A stretch of 64,000 bases of DNA from Parapristionchus giblindavisi. Taxonomy: Eukaryota; Nematoda; Chromadorea; Rhabditida; Diplogasteridae. Every line of letters begins with the position of its first letter. Positions within the stretch are counted from its first letter, which is position 1. The stretch lies in the NCBI GenBank assembly GCA_943737045.1, contig CALSFV010000151.1:31177-95176 (forward strand), read 5' to 3'. The notes below the pieces were generated by a model. The model did not search any database. It had not been told where the DNA came from and worked only from the letters and a program-made list of their open reading frames with translations. Of the stretch, positions 23,911 to 34,547 are shown one piece after another. Position numbers and translations under genes: made by a program.

Positions 23911-24590
23911 AACAGCCTCACAGAGGAGAGAGTGTACACAACTTGTCCGTGATTTTCTTGTACATTATTTACCTTGAAGACAATAGCCAAGAATCCGGGG
24001 TAGGGTTCATGGGTAATATCGACATTTGAGTTGTTCAATAGGAAATGTTTATACATTTCTCTTTTATCATCTGATGGCATAAATCCGATCTGATAAATAT
24101 AAAGATTATTTAATCATTTAATTGGTCCCTCTACGCTTTAGCACAATCTTTACAGTCTCCACAATGGAAATGATGGAAATGATGGCCACTGTTGTTCGCT
24201 GTTTAATGATAGTCTATGCTTACATTGCAGCATGACTTCATACAAATTGTCTTTCAATGAAGATAACAAAGAAAAATTTGGCCGATTTTGACATTAATAA
24301 AATGTATACAAAAGTTCTCGACATGAGAAGAGTCGATGCCGACTGTTCGTGTTCACACAGATGAAGTATCAGTAACAGATTAGTAGTAGTTCAGTAGTAG
24401 AAGTTTGGTCACACATCTTTACATGTTTACAATTAAAAAAGAGCGAACTTCAAAATCATTACATAAAAGTCAGGGACTTACAAAAGCGAGAAATAAAAGA
24501 GTCCACATGTTAAATTTCCAAGAATATTTCCTGCACCGATCGAGAAAACTCGATATGCATCAAACATCAAACAAATTCACCGTTGTGAGG

Positions 24591-25906
24591 TGCATATAGC
24601 CAACTATGCTAGAAGCCAAGTCGTCGAAAAGAAATATAGACATAGCAAAAATTTCCTATTTTTTTCCAATTTTGATATGACCCTTGATTTTTTGTTAAAA
24701 TTTTTATCGCTCTTTGCAAAGCTCTTTTAACTCTATTAATGGACGTTATCTATACAATGGAGATGCATATCGCAAGTTAACCACATAGGTTTCATGAGTC
24801 CACTCTATAGACTACGTGCATATGTAAGTAGAATTCAAAAGCGCTCTACAAGGGAGCATTCAGGGTGGGGATTAATTATGGTGACACCATAAAAAACGGA
24901 ATATCTCTTTTCAAAAAAATCGAGTTCCGTTCAAATGCATACCAAATAATCTTCAAACATCTGGGAATACAATAAAACAATCATTGCCCGATTCTGCCTT
25001 CATTGGGCTGGATGACGTCCTTGAGAAGGGAGGCGGACGGATCTCTAATTGTACGCGGGTAGGGCAGACCCTCATGATCATGTTCTCCGATCAGAAGCTG
25101 TTCATCGTTCAAGCCACCTATAACCTCCAGAGTCACCGAGTGCTTACTACGGACCCCCAGGCTGCTAACTACAATGGTGGGATTGTACATACCACCTCCA
25201 AACCCCTAAAAACTAAAGCTTTTGGCAGGGATTTTCGCCGCCGTAAAGTTTTTGCGATTCCGGGCGCCAAGATCAACAAGGAGTGCCTAGGGGAGATAGT
25301 CAAGGACGCATAGCTCCCCTGGAGCCGTTCCCACTTCGGAAACTGCTCGTGGACATCCGGTCAGGATGGAACACCAATTTATAAGGCAAAGATCGTCAAG
25401 GCGTGGTGAAAGGAGCAGTTTTCCGAATTAATCCGAGGAGATTATTGGCTGCCTCCTAGCCCGATCTCAGCCTCAGGTATACACAGCCAGGGGCACCTTG
25501 GAGGATAGGTCCTGTACTACTCCTCACCCAAAGCTGGAGTCCCTGAAGAAATCCTTGGAGAATGAGCGATCGAAGATGAACACCACCTACCTGCGTACAG
25601 TGAGAGAGGCGTACCCCTCCCGTCTCAAGGACGTCATTCAGCCCAATGAAGGCAGAATCAGGAAATGATTGTTTTATTGTATTCCCAGATGTTTAAAGAT
25701 TATTTGGTATACATTTGAACGGAACTCGATCTTTTTCAGAAAAGTTATTCCGTTTTTATGGTGTCACCATAATTAATCCCCACCCTGTAAAAAATTAACA
25801 AAGAATCAAGGAGAACAGCAAAATTAGAAAACATCTAAAATTTCGCCATTTGTATATTTCTTTTCGAGGACTTCTAGTATAGTTGACTATATCTCAAAAC
25901 TGTGTC
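24591..25906. mobile_element. outer palindromic element interrupted by a mariner relic
   Basis: The flanks of the mariner-like element at 24861-25788 are inverted copies of each other: GCATATAGCCAACTATGCTAG at about 24592 against CTAGTATAGTTGACTATATC at about 25876-25896, with AAAAGAAATATA blocks inside. This shows a palindromic element into whose middle the mariner-like element inserted. All of it lies in the 3.3-kb intron of chemoreceptor copy B. Confidence 0.6.
24861..25788 (+). pseudogene. decayed mariner-type transposase with unusually long terminal repeats
   Basis: The ends are CAGGGTGGGGATTAATTATG (24861) and its complement (25788). Broken frames still show FSDQKLFIVQATYN near 25065 (first catalytic Asp region), FAIPGAKINKECLGEIV near 25250, HFGNCSW near 25335, KAKIVKAW near 25385 and a C-terminal stretch near 25590-25670. 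The first 140 bp of the interior (24985-25050) are an inverted copy of the C-terminal coding end, so the inverted repeat runs for about 190 bp. Multiple stops make it inactive. Confidence 0.78.
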
Positions 25907-25996
25907 TGTTTATAATGTATGAGCCATAACGATTTTCCTCGATCCGTGCACAAAATATTCTTGAAAATATAAAATAGATCAATGTCCGCTAGTGTA

Positions 25997-27255
25997 CAGT
26001 GTAGGCAAGAAGTCTCCGGGCACTTTTTCATTTTTTTATAACTTTTAATCCAGGGAAGAGATCAAGCTGATCTTTTGAGTCAATGTACAGAATTTATTAA
26101 GGAATACAACCATGATGTGTTGGTGATATTACATTAGTTCATTATTGCGTAGTGATGACGCAATCGAATTACCCTTTTTTGAAAAATTATATTTCTTTAG
26201 TGAAAAGTCCTGTTCTTCTGAAACATTGTGAGAGTGGAGACACCCACTAGGGCTGCGCAGTCAAACAATCCGGAATGGCTCCGACTCCGATTTCAAGCTG
26301 TAGCAGGGTTGCAACTTTGATCCCCAAAATTTATAACTCAGCTTCTAGATGTGCTAACGACCCGCTCTAAGTGCTAAAATGATGCTAGTGGCGAGTGATG
26401 TTTATCCCCAGATTAAGGTAGCCATAGCTCGTAATTTGCCCAAAGGGCATAAAATAATTTTTTTGTTGGGAGGACCGATTTTGAGACCCTACCGTTCAGA
26501 GGGCAGGTCTTCTAAAATTATGGTTCCTGCGCAAGCAACTTTGCAATGTATCGTATATTTTTTTCCCTTATTTTGGTTTGGTTCCGATTCCTTTCAGACC
26601 TGTAGCAAAAGTTATGCTGAGGTCTACTCGGTGCGCGCTCTTGTGCTTTCTCTTTCACTGTTCTCATCCCTGGGCCTCTATTGATGAAATCTCTTATTTG
26701 CAAAGCACCTTTGCATGTTAGAGATGTTCACAAAAGTTTTTACAGTATTGCTGAACTTCGATCTTTGATGTTTGGATTTTGATATTTGATCGCTGAAACC
26801 GGGTAGACCTCAGCATAACTTTGTCAGCATAACTTTTTTTAAATCTGGGGATAAACATCACTCGCCACTAGCATCATTTTAGCACTTAGAACGGGTCGTT
26901 AGCACATCTAGAAGCTGAGTTATAAATTTTGGGGGTCAATGTTGCAACCCTGCAGCTTGAAATCGGAGTCGGAGCCATTCCGGATTGTTTGACTGAGCAG
27001 CCCTAGTGGATGTCTCCACTCTCACAATGTTTCAGAAGAACAGGACTTTTCACTAAAGAAATAAAATTTTAAAAAAAAGTGCTTCGATTGCATTATCACC
27101 ATGCAACAGTGAACTGATTTAATTAGACCAACACATCATGGTTGTATTCCTTGATATATTCTGTGCATTGACTGAAAAGATCAGCTTGATTACTTTCCTG
27201 GATCAAAAGTTTTTAAAAAAATGAAAAAGTGTCCGGAGACTTGTTGCCTGCACTG
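25997..27255. mobile_element. 1,259-bp palindromic element with Tc1-type ends
   Basis: The ends are CAGTGTAGGCAAGAAGTCTC (25997) and the complement ending CCTGCACTG (27255); TA precedes the left end. The arms match for about 600 bp each (for example AACCATGATGTGTTGGT and complement) with a short unique centre near 26640-26790. No transposase. It is the third element in the same receptor intron. Confidence 0.78.
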
Positions 27256-28297
27256 CATATGAGACAACCTGATAAGTAAATGTCTTCTCTTCGACCACTC
27301 AACATATTTATAGTTTATACACTCTCCCAAAATTACTTCTCTTTTCTGTCTGGATTTGAAAGTAAGATGGCTTACACCAGAATACATTAATTGATATAAG
27401 GGAAAGTAAACATACATAAACACATAGAAGATATCCAAGAGTGTACAATACTTGTACTATGATAGCAATTGGAATCCATACAATAAATGGTCGTCTCTGA
27501 GACCATCGGAGCCATTGAGGCCTTGCAATACTCATCATTACACTCTTTTTTTCAAAATTGTTACTTAAAGAAATAAAACATTTAAAGAAATAAAATTAAT
27601 GATAAATAAAATATGATGTTTTATTACGACATTTCATATATTCCGTGTACGGTTATATGAAGTACTAGTTGAATTTTAGAAGAACTATTGATTTGAAAGA
27701 AACGAACTCGCATAGAATGATGTATCTATAGACATAATGATATGATAGAAGAATAAATGTTTGATAGAAAAGAATGACAAAGATGATTGCTTAATGATGG
27801 AAGAGTATATATGAATGATGATAGATAGTTAGATATGAATACCTCCACCTGTGCCATACATCTCTGACATATCCAATTGATGATAACCATAGAAGATATA
27901 GCCAAAGTCAGTCATATACACTCCCTTTATTATTAATTAGATCTTAAGTTAAAGTAATGAAATACCGGTAGAAGAAGTGTATGAACTATTGAAACAATGA
28001 CGTCCATAAATGCAAAACATATCAGCAGAATACGGTAGCGACCTACGGAATTGAAAGTTATCAATCGATACATTGAAATGATAAATACCTATACAGCTTT
28101 TCTTGTCGACAACTCCAAGAATAGCAGCAACAAGGACGGAATTTGATAATATGGATATTGCACTTAATGAGAATGCATAGATCTGAAAATAAAATACATG
28201 ATTAACATTATGGAGATATTAAAACCTTATGGATTGTTAATGGAATCATGCGGAGACTTAGAAGAGAAGTCCGACTTTCAGTGAGGTCTGTAAACAT

Positions 28298-28916
28298 AAA
28301 ATAAATCATTGAAGTAATCATTAGATAAAGTTCACACTATATGAATGATTATGTAGGTCATCCAAACACAAAACGAACGAAAATTTGAATGAATGTATGT
28401 AACGGTCTTGAAAGTATAATACAAACGTTTTTGATAAATATAATTGAAAAATAATATCATTATAGTAGCTCAACAAGGAAAAAAAATTATCGTCGATCGA
28501 ATTTTTGTATTCTGGGATCTTTTAAATGGTGATATTGATCGTATAAAGCTCTTGTTTTCATTGTTCAAGAGCGTCCACAATAACATTTTCTTGTTTTTGC
28601 ATTGTTCAGAACCTTGAACGCTCTCTTATAAAAATCAAATCAGTGCGGTGAAGGTCAGACGGATTTGGTGTGAGGAACTGGGGAGTTGTACGAGAGTTAC
28701 GCAGGAGAGTGCTGGTGAAATATTTCGTTTCGAGTGTTACCTTTTTGCACCCGTTTTCTACCACAGTATTTACAACAGATTCGTCATTTCTTATTGAAGT
28801 ACATGTTACAGGTTATACGGACGAAAAAAACGACATTGCACGGTGTCCACGGTCACCTCAAACTTCTTTTGAGCCAAGTTTAGAAGCTTTAGATATCTTA
28901 ATTTAAGAGGCATGTT
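28298..28916. other. upstream of chemoreceptor copy B; promoter-like repeat and transposase remnant
   Basis: 28298-28540 is AT-rich and should hold the copy B promoter. At about 28585-28690 a block (CTTGTTTTTGCATTGTTCAG.., then TATAAAAATC.., then GGTGAAGGTCAG) closely resembles the centre of the palindromic element at 45150-45250, so it is repeat-derived. At 28905-28810 on the minus strand, KKFEVTVDTVQCRFF-like coding continues the Tc1 relic that lies beyond the TTAA palindrome at 28917-30883. Confidence 0.45.
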
Positions 28917-30883
28917 CCGTAAGACTCGATCATATTCGACCACCCCCGGACGCGTGAGCTAGCAATGATAACTGGGAGTCCATACTTGGGTGTTAGGAGT
29001 GTCACCGGCCCTTATTACACAAAACAGTAGAAATTTCCTGTTTGTGCCCTGAGGCTATTAGAAAAATTAATTTAAGTGCGAAAACGTTTAAAAATCTTAA
29101 TTTCTCAAATTGTTGTGATAAAGTCTAAATACCATTTGCGATGCGTCTAGGGTGCACAGACCTTGCTATTTCACTATTAGCATCGAATGTGCGTTGATTC
29201 CTAAACCACTTTTTGACTCAAACTTTTGGTTTTTTCGGACAAATCATCCCTTGTTTTAGTGAGTGCCCAAAATTTCCGACCAGGTATTGTAGCCTAAGCA
29301 ATTCTGCATTGATTCAACTTAAAACTAGGTTCTTCCCGATCGACCATTTTGTCGAATTTTTTGCTCGAACTTCCGTCATCGATGGTTTTCCCGAACAAAT
29401 GCTGTATTTTCCAAACGATTGGTGCGGAATTGTGGTCTGCTCAAAGTTTAGAGGTGAGTCGAGTATAATGACACAAGTAGCCCATCACTTGGGTTAATTT
29501 GAAAATTTCGATTTTCACGACCCGGGGGTCATGGTCTGAAAATTTCAAAATTTCTCAAGTTTGAAATATTTTCATTTGTGTGGCTTATTGTAAAGTACTA
29601 ATGATGTGAATAATATTCCTCCAATGCTCAATGGCCGATCTCTCCTTTCAACCATTTTTTCGAAAATTTTCATTCTGATTGCGTGCGAAAAATCAGAATT
29701 GTGTTTGAATCAGTTTCCAACTTGCTTTCTGTAACATTCTGTAATAGTACTTTGCAATGTACACAATCAATATGAAAATCGTTGATTTTCGAAAATTCAT
29801 ATTTTTTACCATGACCCCGGGGTCATGAAAATCGATTTTTCAAAAGTGAGCCGAATGCTGGGATTCCAGTTCTACTACGTTTACTCATCATGAAACTTCA
29901 CATTTTCATTGTCATTTGCTCATTGTCGCAGCATTCGAGTCGAAAAAACTGCAATATTATAGAAATTTGTCATGAAAGTAGGCACTCAAATTTGATTTTC
30001 TGAATTTTCGAAAATAAACGATTTTCATATTGATTATGTACATTGCAAAGTACTATGACAGAATGTTACAGAAAGCAAGTTGGAAACTGATTCAAACACA
30101 ACTCTGATTTTCGCACACATTCAGAATGAAAATTTTCGAAAAAATGGTTAAAAAGAGAGACCAGCCATTGAGCATTGGCTGAATATTATTCACATCATTA
30201 GTACTTCACAAGAAGCCACATAAATGAAAACATTTCAAACTTGAGAAATTTTGAAATTTTCGGACCATGACCCCCGGGTCATGAAAATCGAAATTTTCAA
30301 ATTGATCCAAGTGATGGGATTCTTGTGTCATTTTACTCGCCTCACCTTTAATCTTTAAGTGGACCACAATTCCGCACCAATCGTTTGGAAAATACAGCAT
30401 TTGTTCGGGAAAACCATCGATGACGGAAGTTCGAGCAAAAAATTCGACAAAATGGTCGATCGGGAAGAACCCAGTTTTAAGTTGAATCAATGCAGAATTG
30501 CTTAGGCTACAATAACTGGTCGGAAATTTTGGGCACTCACTAAAACAAGGGATGATTTGTCCGAAAAAAACAAAATTTTGAGTAAAAAAGTGGTTTAGGA
30601 ATCAACGCGCATTCGATGCTAATAGTGAAATAGCAAGGTCTGTGCACCCTAGACGCATCGCAAATGGTATTTAGACTTTATCTCAACAATTTGAGAAATT
30701 ATGATTTTTAAACGTTTTCGCACTTACATTAATTTTTCTAATAGCCTGAGGGCACAAACAGGAAATTTCAGGTGTTTTGTGTAATAAGGGCCGGTGACAC
30801 TCCTAACACCCAAGTATGGACTCCCAGTTCTCATTGCTAGCTCACGCGTCCGGGGGGTGGTCGAGTCTTAACGGCCATCTCTC
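28917..30883. mobile_element. TTAA-flanked foldback element, copy 2 (1,967 bp)
   Basis: Same family as 12286-14250: TTAA at 28913-28916 and 30884-30887, ends GAGGCATGTTCCG.. and, reversed, GAGAGATGGCCG... The two long arms are near-identical inverted copies. Both arms again encode the FPNDWCGIVV-containing frame (29213-29497 + and 30206-30490 -). The element lies within a Tc1-like transposase relic: coding ending MDIKLELAEF at 30888 appears to resume at 28905 on the same strand. No transposase of its own. Confidence 0.87.
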
Positions 30884-30887
30884 TTAA

Positions 30888-31434
30888 TGAAATTCCGCCA
30901 GTTCCAGCTTGATGTCCATTGCATTGAGCCTCGGGTTCTCTTCGAGATGCAAGTAATCAGACAACCAGATGCCGTTGTCGTCTTGTGAGGTCGTCTATTA
31001 GTGTTCTTCATTGTTTGAGCTTAGATTGGAATTTTGTTGACTTTCTGGATAGTCGAAACAGACATTCGGAACTTCTGTGAGAGAGTGACTGCGGACAGTC
31101 CCATCTGACGTCCACGACGAATAGATTCTCGCTCGGATCTCGGTAGATTCTTGCTCCCAAGAGGTCGTTTCATTTAAAGCGATATAACACACATTGGTAG
31201 CGAAATGAGTGGAAAAATTTAGACGAAATCGAAGAAAACGAAAATATCACTTTTGTGACTTTTGATAAGTTTGATATAAATATCACCGTAAGAGTTAAGC
31301 CGTGGTAATTTTTTGTTTAAATACGTAAAAACACTCAAAATAATCCTTGGAAATCTGGACCTGATCGATTGAGCTTGAAAAAAAAGTTATTATGAAAAAA
31401 GCAAAAAGTGGATAGACTTTTGCACGGTACTGTA
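30888..31434 (-). pseudogene. N-terminal half of a Tc1/mariner-type transposase relic
   Basis: Minus-strand coding at 31143-31020 reads RESIRRGRQMGLSAVTLSQK.. STIQKV, the helix-turn-helix DNA-binding region of Tc1/mariner transposases, followed by a stop. In another frame, 30990-30888 reads LEENPRLNAMDIKLELAEF. The right end of the element is at about 31400-31432 (GACTTTTGCACGGTACTG, then TA). The left end was not found. The TTAA palindrome at 28917-30883 splits the gene; the 27-bp minisatellite starts at the base after the TA. Confidence 0.65.
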
Positions 31435-33459
31435 GATCAGCATAGGCACTCTACACCGATAGATCAGCATGGGCACTCTACACCGATAGATCAGCATGGG
31501 CACTCTACACCGATAGATCAGCATAGGCACTCTATACCGATAGATCAGCATAGGCACTCTACACCGATAGATCAGCATGGGCACTCTACACCGATAGATC
31601 AGCATGGGCACTCTACACCGATAGATCAGCATGGGCACTCTACACCGATAGATCAGCATGGGCACTCTACACCGATAGATCAGCATAGGCACTCTACACC
31701 GATAGATCAGCATAGGCACTCTACACCGATAGATCAGCATGGGCACTCTACACCGATAGATCAGCATGGGCACTCTACACCGATAGATCAGCATGGGCAC
31801 TCTACACCGATAGATCAGCATGGGCACTCTACACCGATAGATCAGCATGGGCACTCTACACCGATAGATCAGCATAGGCACTCTACACCGATAGATCAGC
31901 ATAGGCACTCTACACCGATAGATCAGCATAGGCACTCTACACCGATAGATCAGCATGGGCACTCTACACCGATAGATCAGCATGGGCACTCTACACCGAT
32001 AGATCAGCATGGGCACTCTACACCGATAGATCAGCATAGGCACTCTACACCGATAGATCAGCATGGGCACTCTACACCGATAGATCAGCATAGGCACTCT
32101 ACACCGATAGATCAGCATAGGCACTCTACACCGATAGATCAGCATAGGCACTCTATACCGATAGATCAGCATAGGCACTCTACACCGATAGATCAGCATG
32201 GGCACTCTACACCGATAGATCAGCATGGGCACTCTACACCGATAGATCAGCATGGGCACTCTACACCGATAGATCAGCATGGGCACTCTACACCGATAGA
32301 TCAGCATGGGCACTCTACACCGATAGATCAGCATAGGCACTCTACACCGATAGATCAGCATAGGCACTCTACACCGATAGATCAGCATAGGCACTCTACA
32401 CCGATAGATCAGCATGGGCACTCTACACCGATAGATCAGCATGGGCACTCTACACCGATAGATCAGCATGGGCACTCTACACCGAAAGATCAGCATGGGC
32501 ACTCTACACCGATAGATCAGCATGGGCACTCTACACCGATGGATCAGCATAGGCACTCTACACCGATAGATCAGCATAGGCACTCTACACCGATAGATCA
32601 GCATGGGCACTCTACACCGATAGATCAGCATGGGCACTCTACACCGATAGATCAGCATAGGCACTCTACACCGATAGATCAGCATGGGCACTCTACACCG
32701 ATAGATCAGCATGGGCACTCTACACCGATAGATCAGCATGGGCACTCTACACCGATAGATCAGCATAGGCACTCTACACCGATAGATCAGCATAGGCACT
32801 CTACACCGATAGATCAGCATAGGCACTCTACACCGATAGATCAGCATAGGCACTCTATACCGATAGATCAGCATAGGCACTCTACACCGATAGATCACCA
32901 TGGGCACTCTACACCGATAGATCAGCATGGGCACTCTACACCGATAGATCAGCATGGGCACTCTACACCGATAGATCAGCATGGGCACTCTACACCGATA
33001 GATCAGCATGGGCACTCTACACCGATAGATCAGCATGGGCACTCTACACCGATAGATCAGCATAGGCACTCTACACCGATAGATCAGCATAGGCACTCTA
33101 CACCGATAGATCAGCATAGGCACTCTACACCGATAGATCAGCATGGGCACTCTACACCGATAGATCAGCATGGGCACTCTACACCGATAGATCAGCATAG
33201 GCACTCTACACCGATAGATCAGCATAGGCACTCTATACCGATAGATCAGCATAGGCACTCTACACCGATAGATCAGCATAGGCACTCTACACCGATAGAT
33301 CAGCATAGGCACTCTACACCGATAGATCAGCATGGGCACTCTACACCGATAGATCAGCATGGGCACTCTACACCGATAGATCAGCATGGGCACTCTACAC
33401 CGATAGATCAGCATAGGCACTCTACACCGATAGATCAGCATAGGTACTCTACACCGATA
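31435..33459. repeat. 27-bp minisatellite, 75 tandem units
   Basis: Unit GATCAGCATRGGCACTCTAC + ACCGATA, 27 bp, repeated exactly 75 times (2,025 bp) with very few substitutions: R is A or G in a patterned order, and four units have TCTATACC. Because 27 is a multiple of three, frames stay open on both strands for about 700 codons (plus strand IDQHGHSTP, minus strand RCRVPMLIY). I do not regard these as genes: both strands are open, there is no promoter or splice context, and composition simply follows the repeat. Confidence 0.97.
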
Positions 33460-34106
33460 AGGACATCTGGATTTCAATTTCTGATTTATTGTACATATCA
33501 AATGAGCGATGTTCGACTGTTATGTTGAGGATGCATTAACAATACTGAATTTATACATTAAGACCATTGATCACATCATCCGTTATATCTTTTGTTCATT
33601 CAATATAATACAAAATATTACTGTATCAATTATATAGCTGATGTAGTAAAATCATTTGTTCGAAAAAATGGGATGTAGTGGGGGAAAGAAGTGCGAGAAA
33701 AAATGCATAATGGAAGATCAAAATATCAGACTATTGTCAATGAGAGGTTATAGAGAATAACAATGGATAGATTAAAGAATTAACGTTGATTCATGATATC
33801 TTCCACCCTGTCATTCATATACATATTTTCTACATTAAAAAATGTTCTTTGATCAAATTCGCTATTAATCAACAAATATATGAATCTAATTTTTTTAATT
33901 GAAGAGATCTACCGAGAATTGGGTATAGAAGAATTCATTTCTATATTTTATATGGAGAGTTAAAGAAAGATATATTCAGTATCATGATGAAGAGACAAAG
34001 AAAGAATTGAAGATCTGATTTTGTATTCTTTGACTTATCCCATGGGTATATGGATGGGTTCGTTGACTTTCAATATATCATTACCATTAAAAAGCATTGT
34101 AGATTA
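33460..34106. other. AT-rich spacer, nothing recognised
   Basis: About 650 bp of AT-rich DNA between the minisatellite and the next inverted repeat. No conserved coding, RNA gene or inverted repeat was seen. Confidence 0.5.
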
Positions 34107-34514
34107 TTAGGCACTTCTTCGGTTTCTGGCCACCCCCCCCCCCCTCAGACCCCCCCCTAACCCCCCTCCTCTCTCCTCTCGAAATCATTTTGAGTAGTAA
34201 CTGACCCTCTTCTCGGTTGTGGTAAAACCAACCGCATCATGATTGATAGATTGATGAAATGAGAGTTTTTTCTCCTCTTTTCCCATACTCTCTCGTCCTA
34301 ATCCAATTTCATTTTCATATCACCCCCATTCCCCTATAAAAGCATTCGATTCCTTCTCTCCGGTTCAGTCCAGAGCTCTCCCATCTTGAGGAGAGCTCGG
34401 GGAGCATTGCGCCCCCGTGGACATCGTCCTCCCAGTGAGGACGACCGTTCCATTCGATCGAAAAGATCGAAATGGGGAGAGGGGGGGGTGGCCAGAATCC
34501 GAAGAAGTTCCGAT
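34107..34514. repeat. inverted repeat with C/G-run ends
   Basis: CACTTCTTCGGTTTCTGGCC followed by a run of C at 34113-34144 pairs with a G-run followed by GGCCAGAATCCGAAGAAG near 34481-34510. Between them lie CT-rich sequence and GAGAGCTC-type short palindromes near 34372-34400. Non-coding. Confidence 0.65.
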
Positions 34515-34547
34515 TATTATATTTTTACACATTTTTTTGTTGTTCTT

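Larger units (their letters stand above)
21608..28297 (-). pseudogene. seven-transmembrane chemoreceptor, Str superfamily (copy B), possibly inactive
   Basis: Paralogue of the receptor at 6902-14412 and convergent with it. Exons in gene order: 28297-28226 (start MFTDLTES), 28182-28089 (TM1), 28042-27966 (GRYRILLICFAF), 27924-27849 (MTDFGYIFYG), gap, 27521-27416 (RPQWLRWSQRRP, TM4), 24089-23973 (YPGFLAIVFK), 22526-22387 (TM5), 22314-22254 (HRQLFRALLFQ), 22207-22047 (FPALDPLVMILSVHR, TM7), 21800-21608 (YRDICLKRL.. to TAG). Phases fit everywhere except between 27849 and 27521, where an exon of about 82 nt for TM3 (QTFLILALQFIYR in copy A) is required. The only candidate, about 27725-27651, has an in-frame TAG and a wrong phase. 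So this is either a pseudogene or a gene with an exon I failed to see. Confidence 0.7.

Noticed and set aside
24984..25313. 109-codon frame as a new gene
   Set aside because: It is part of the decayed mariner transposase, and its start lies in an inverted copy of the C-terminal coding end.
31435..33459. CRISPR array
   Set aside because: There are no spacers: the 27-bp units are directly contiguous, and the host is a nematode.
31390..33528. Two opposite 700-codon reading frames across the 27-bp repeat
   Set aside because: They arise because the 27-bp unit is a multiple of three and has no stop in these frames; both strands are open and there is no gene context.
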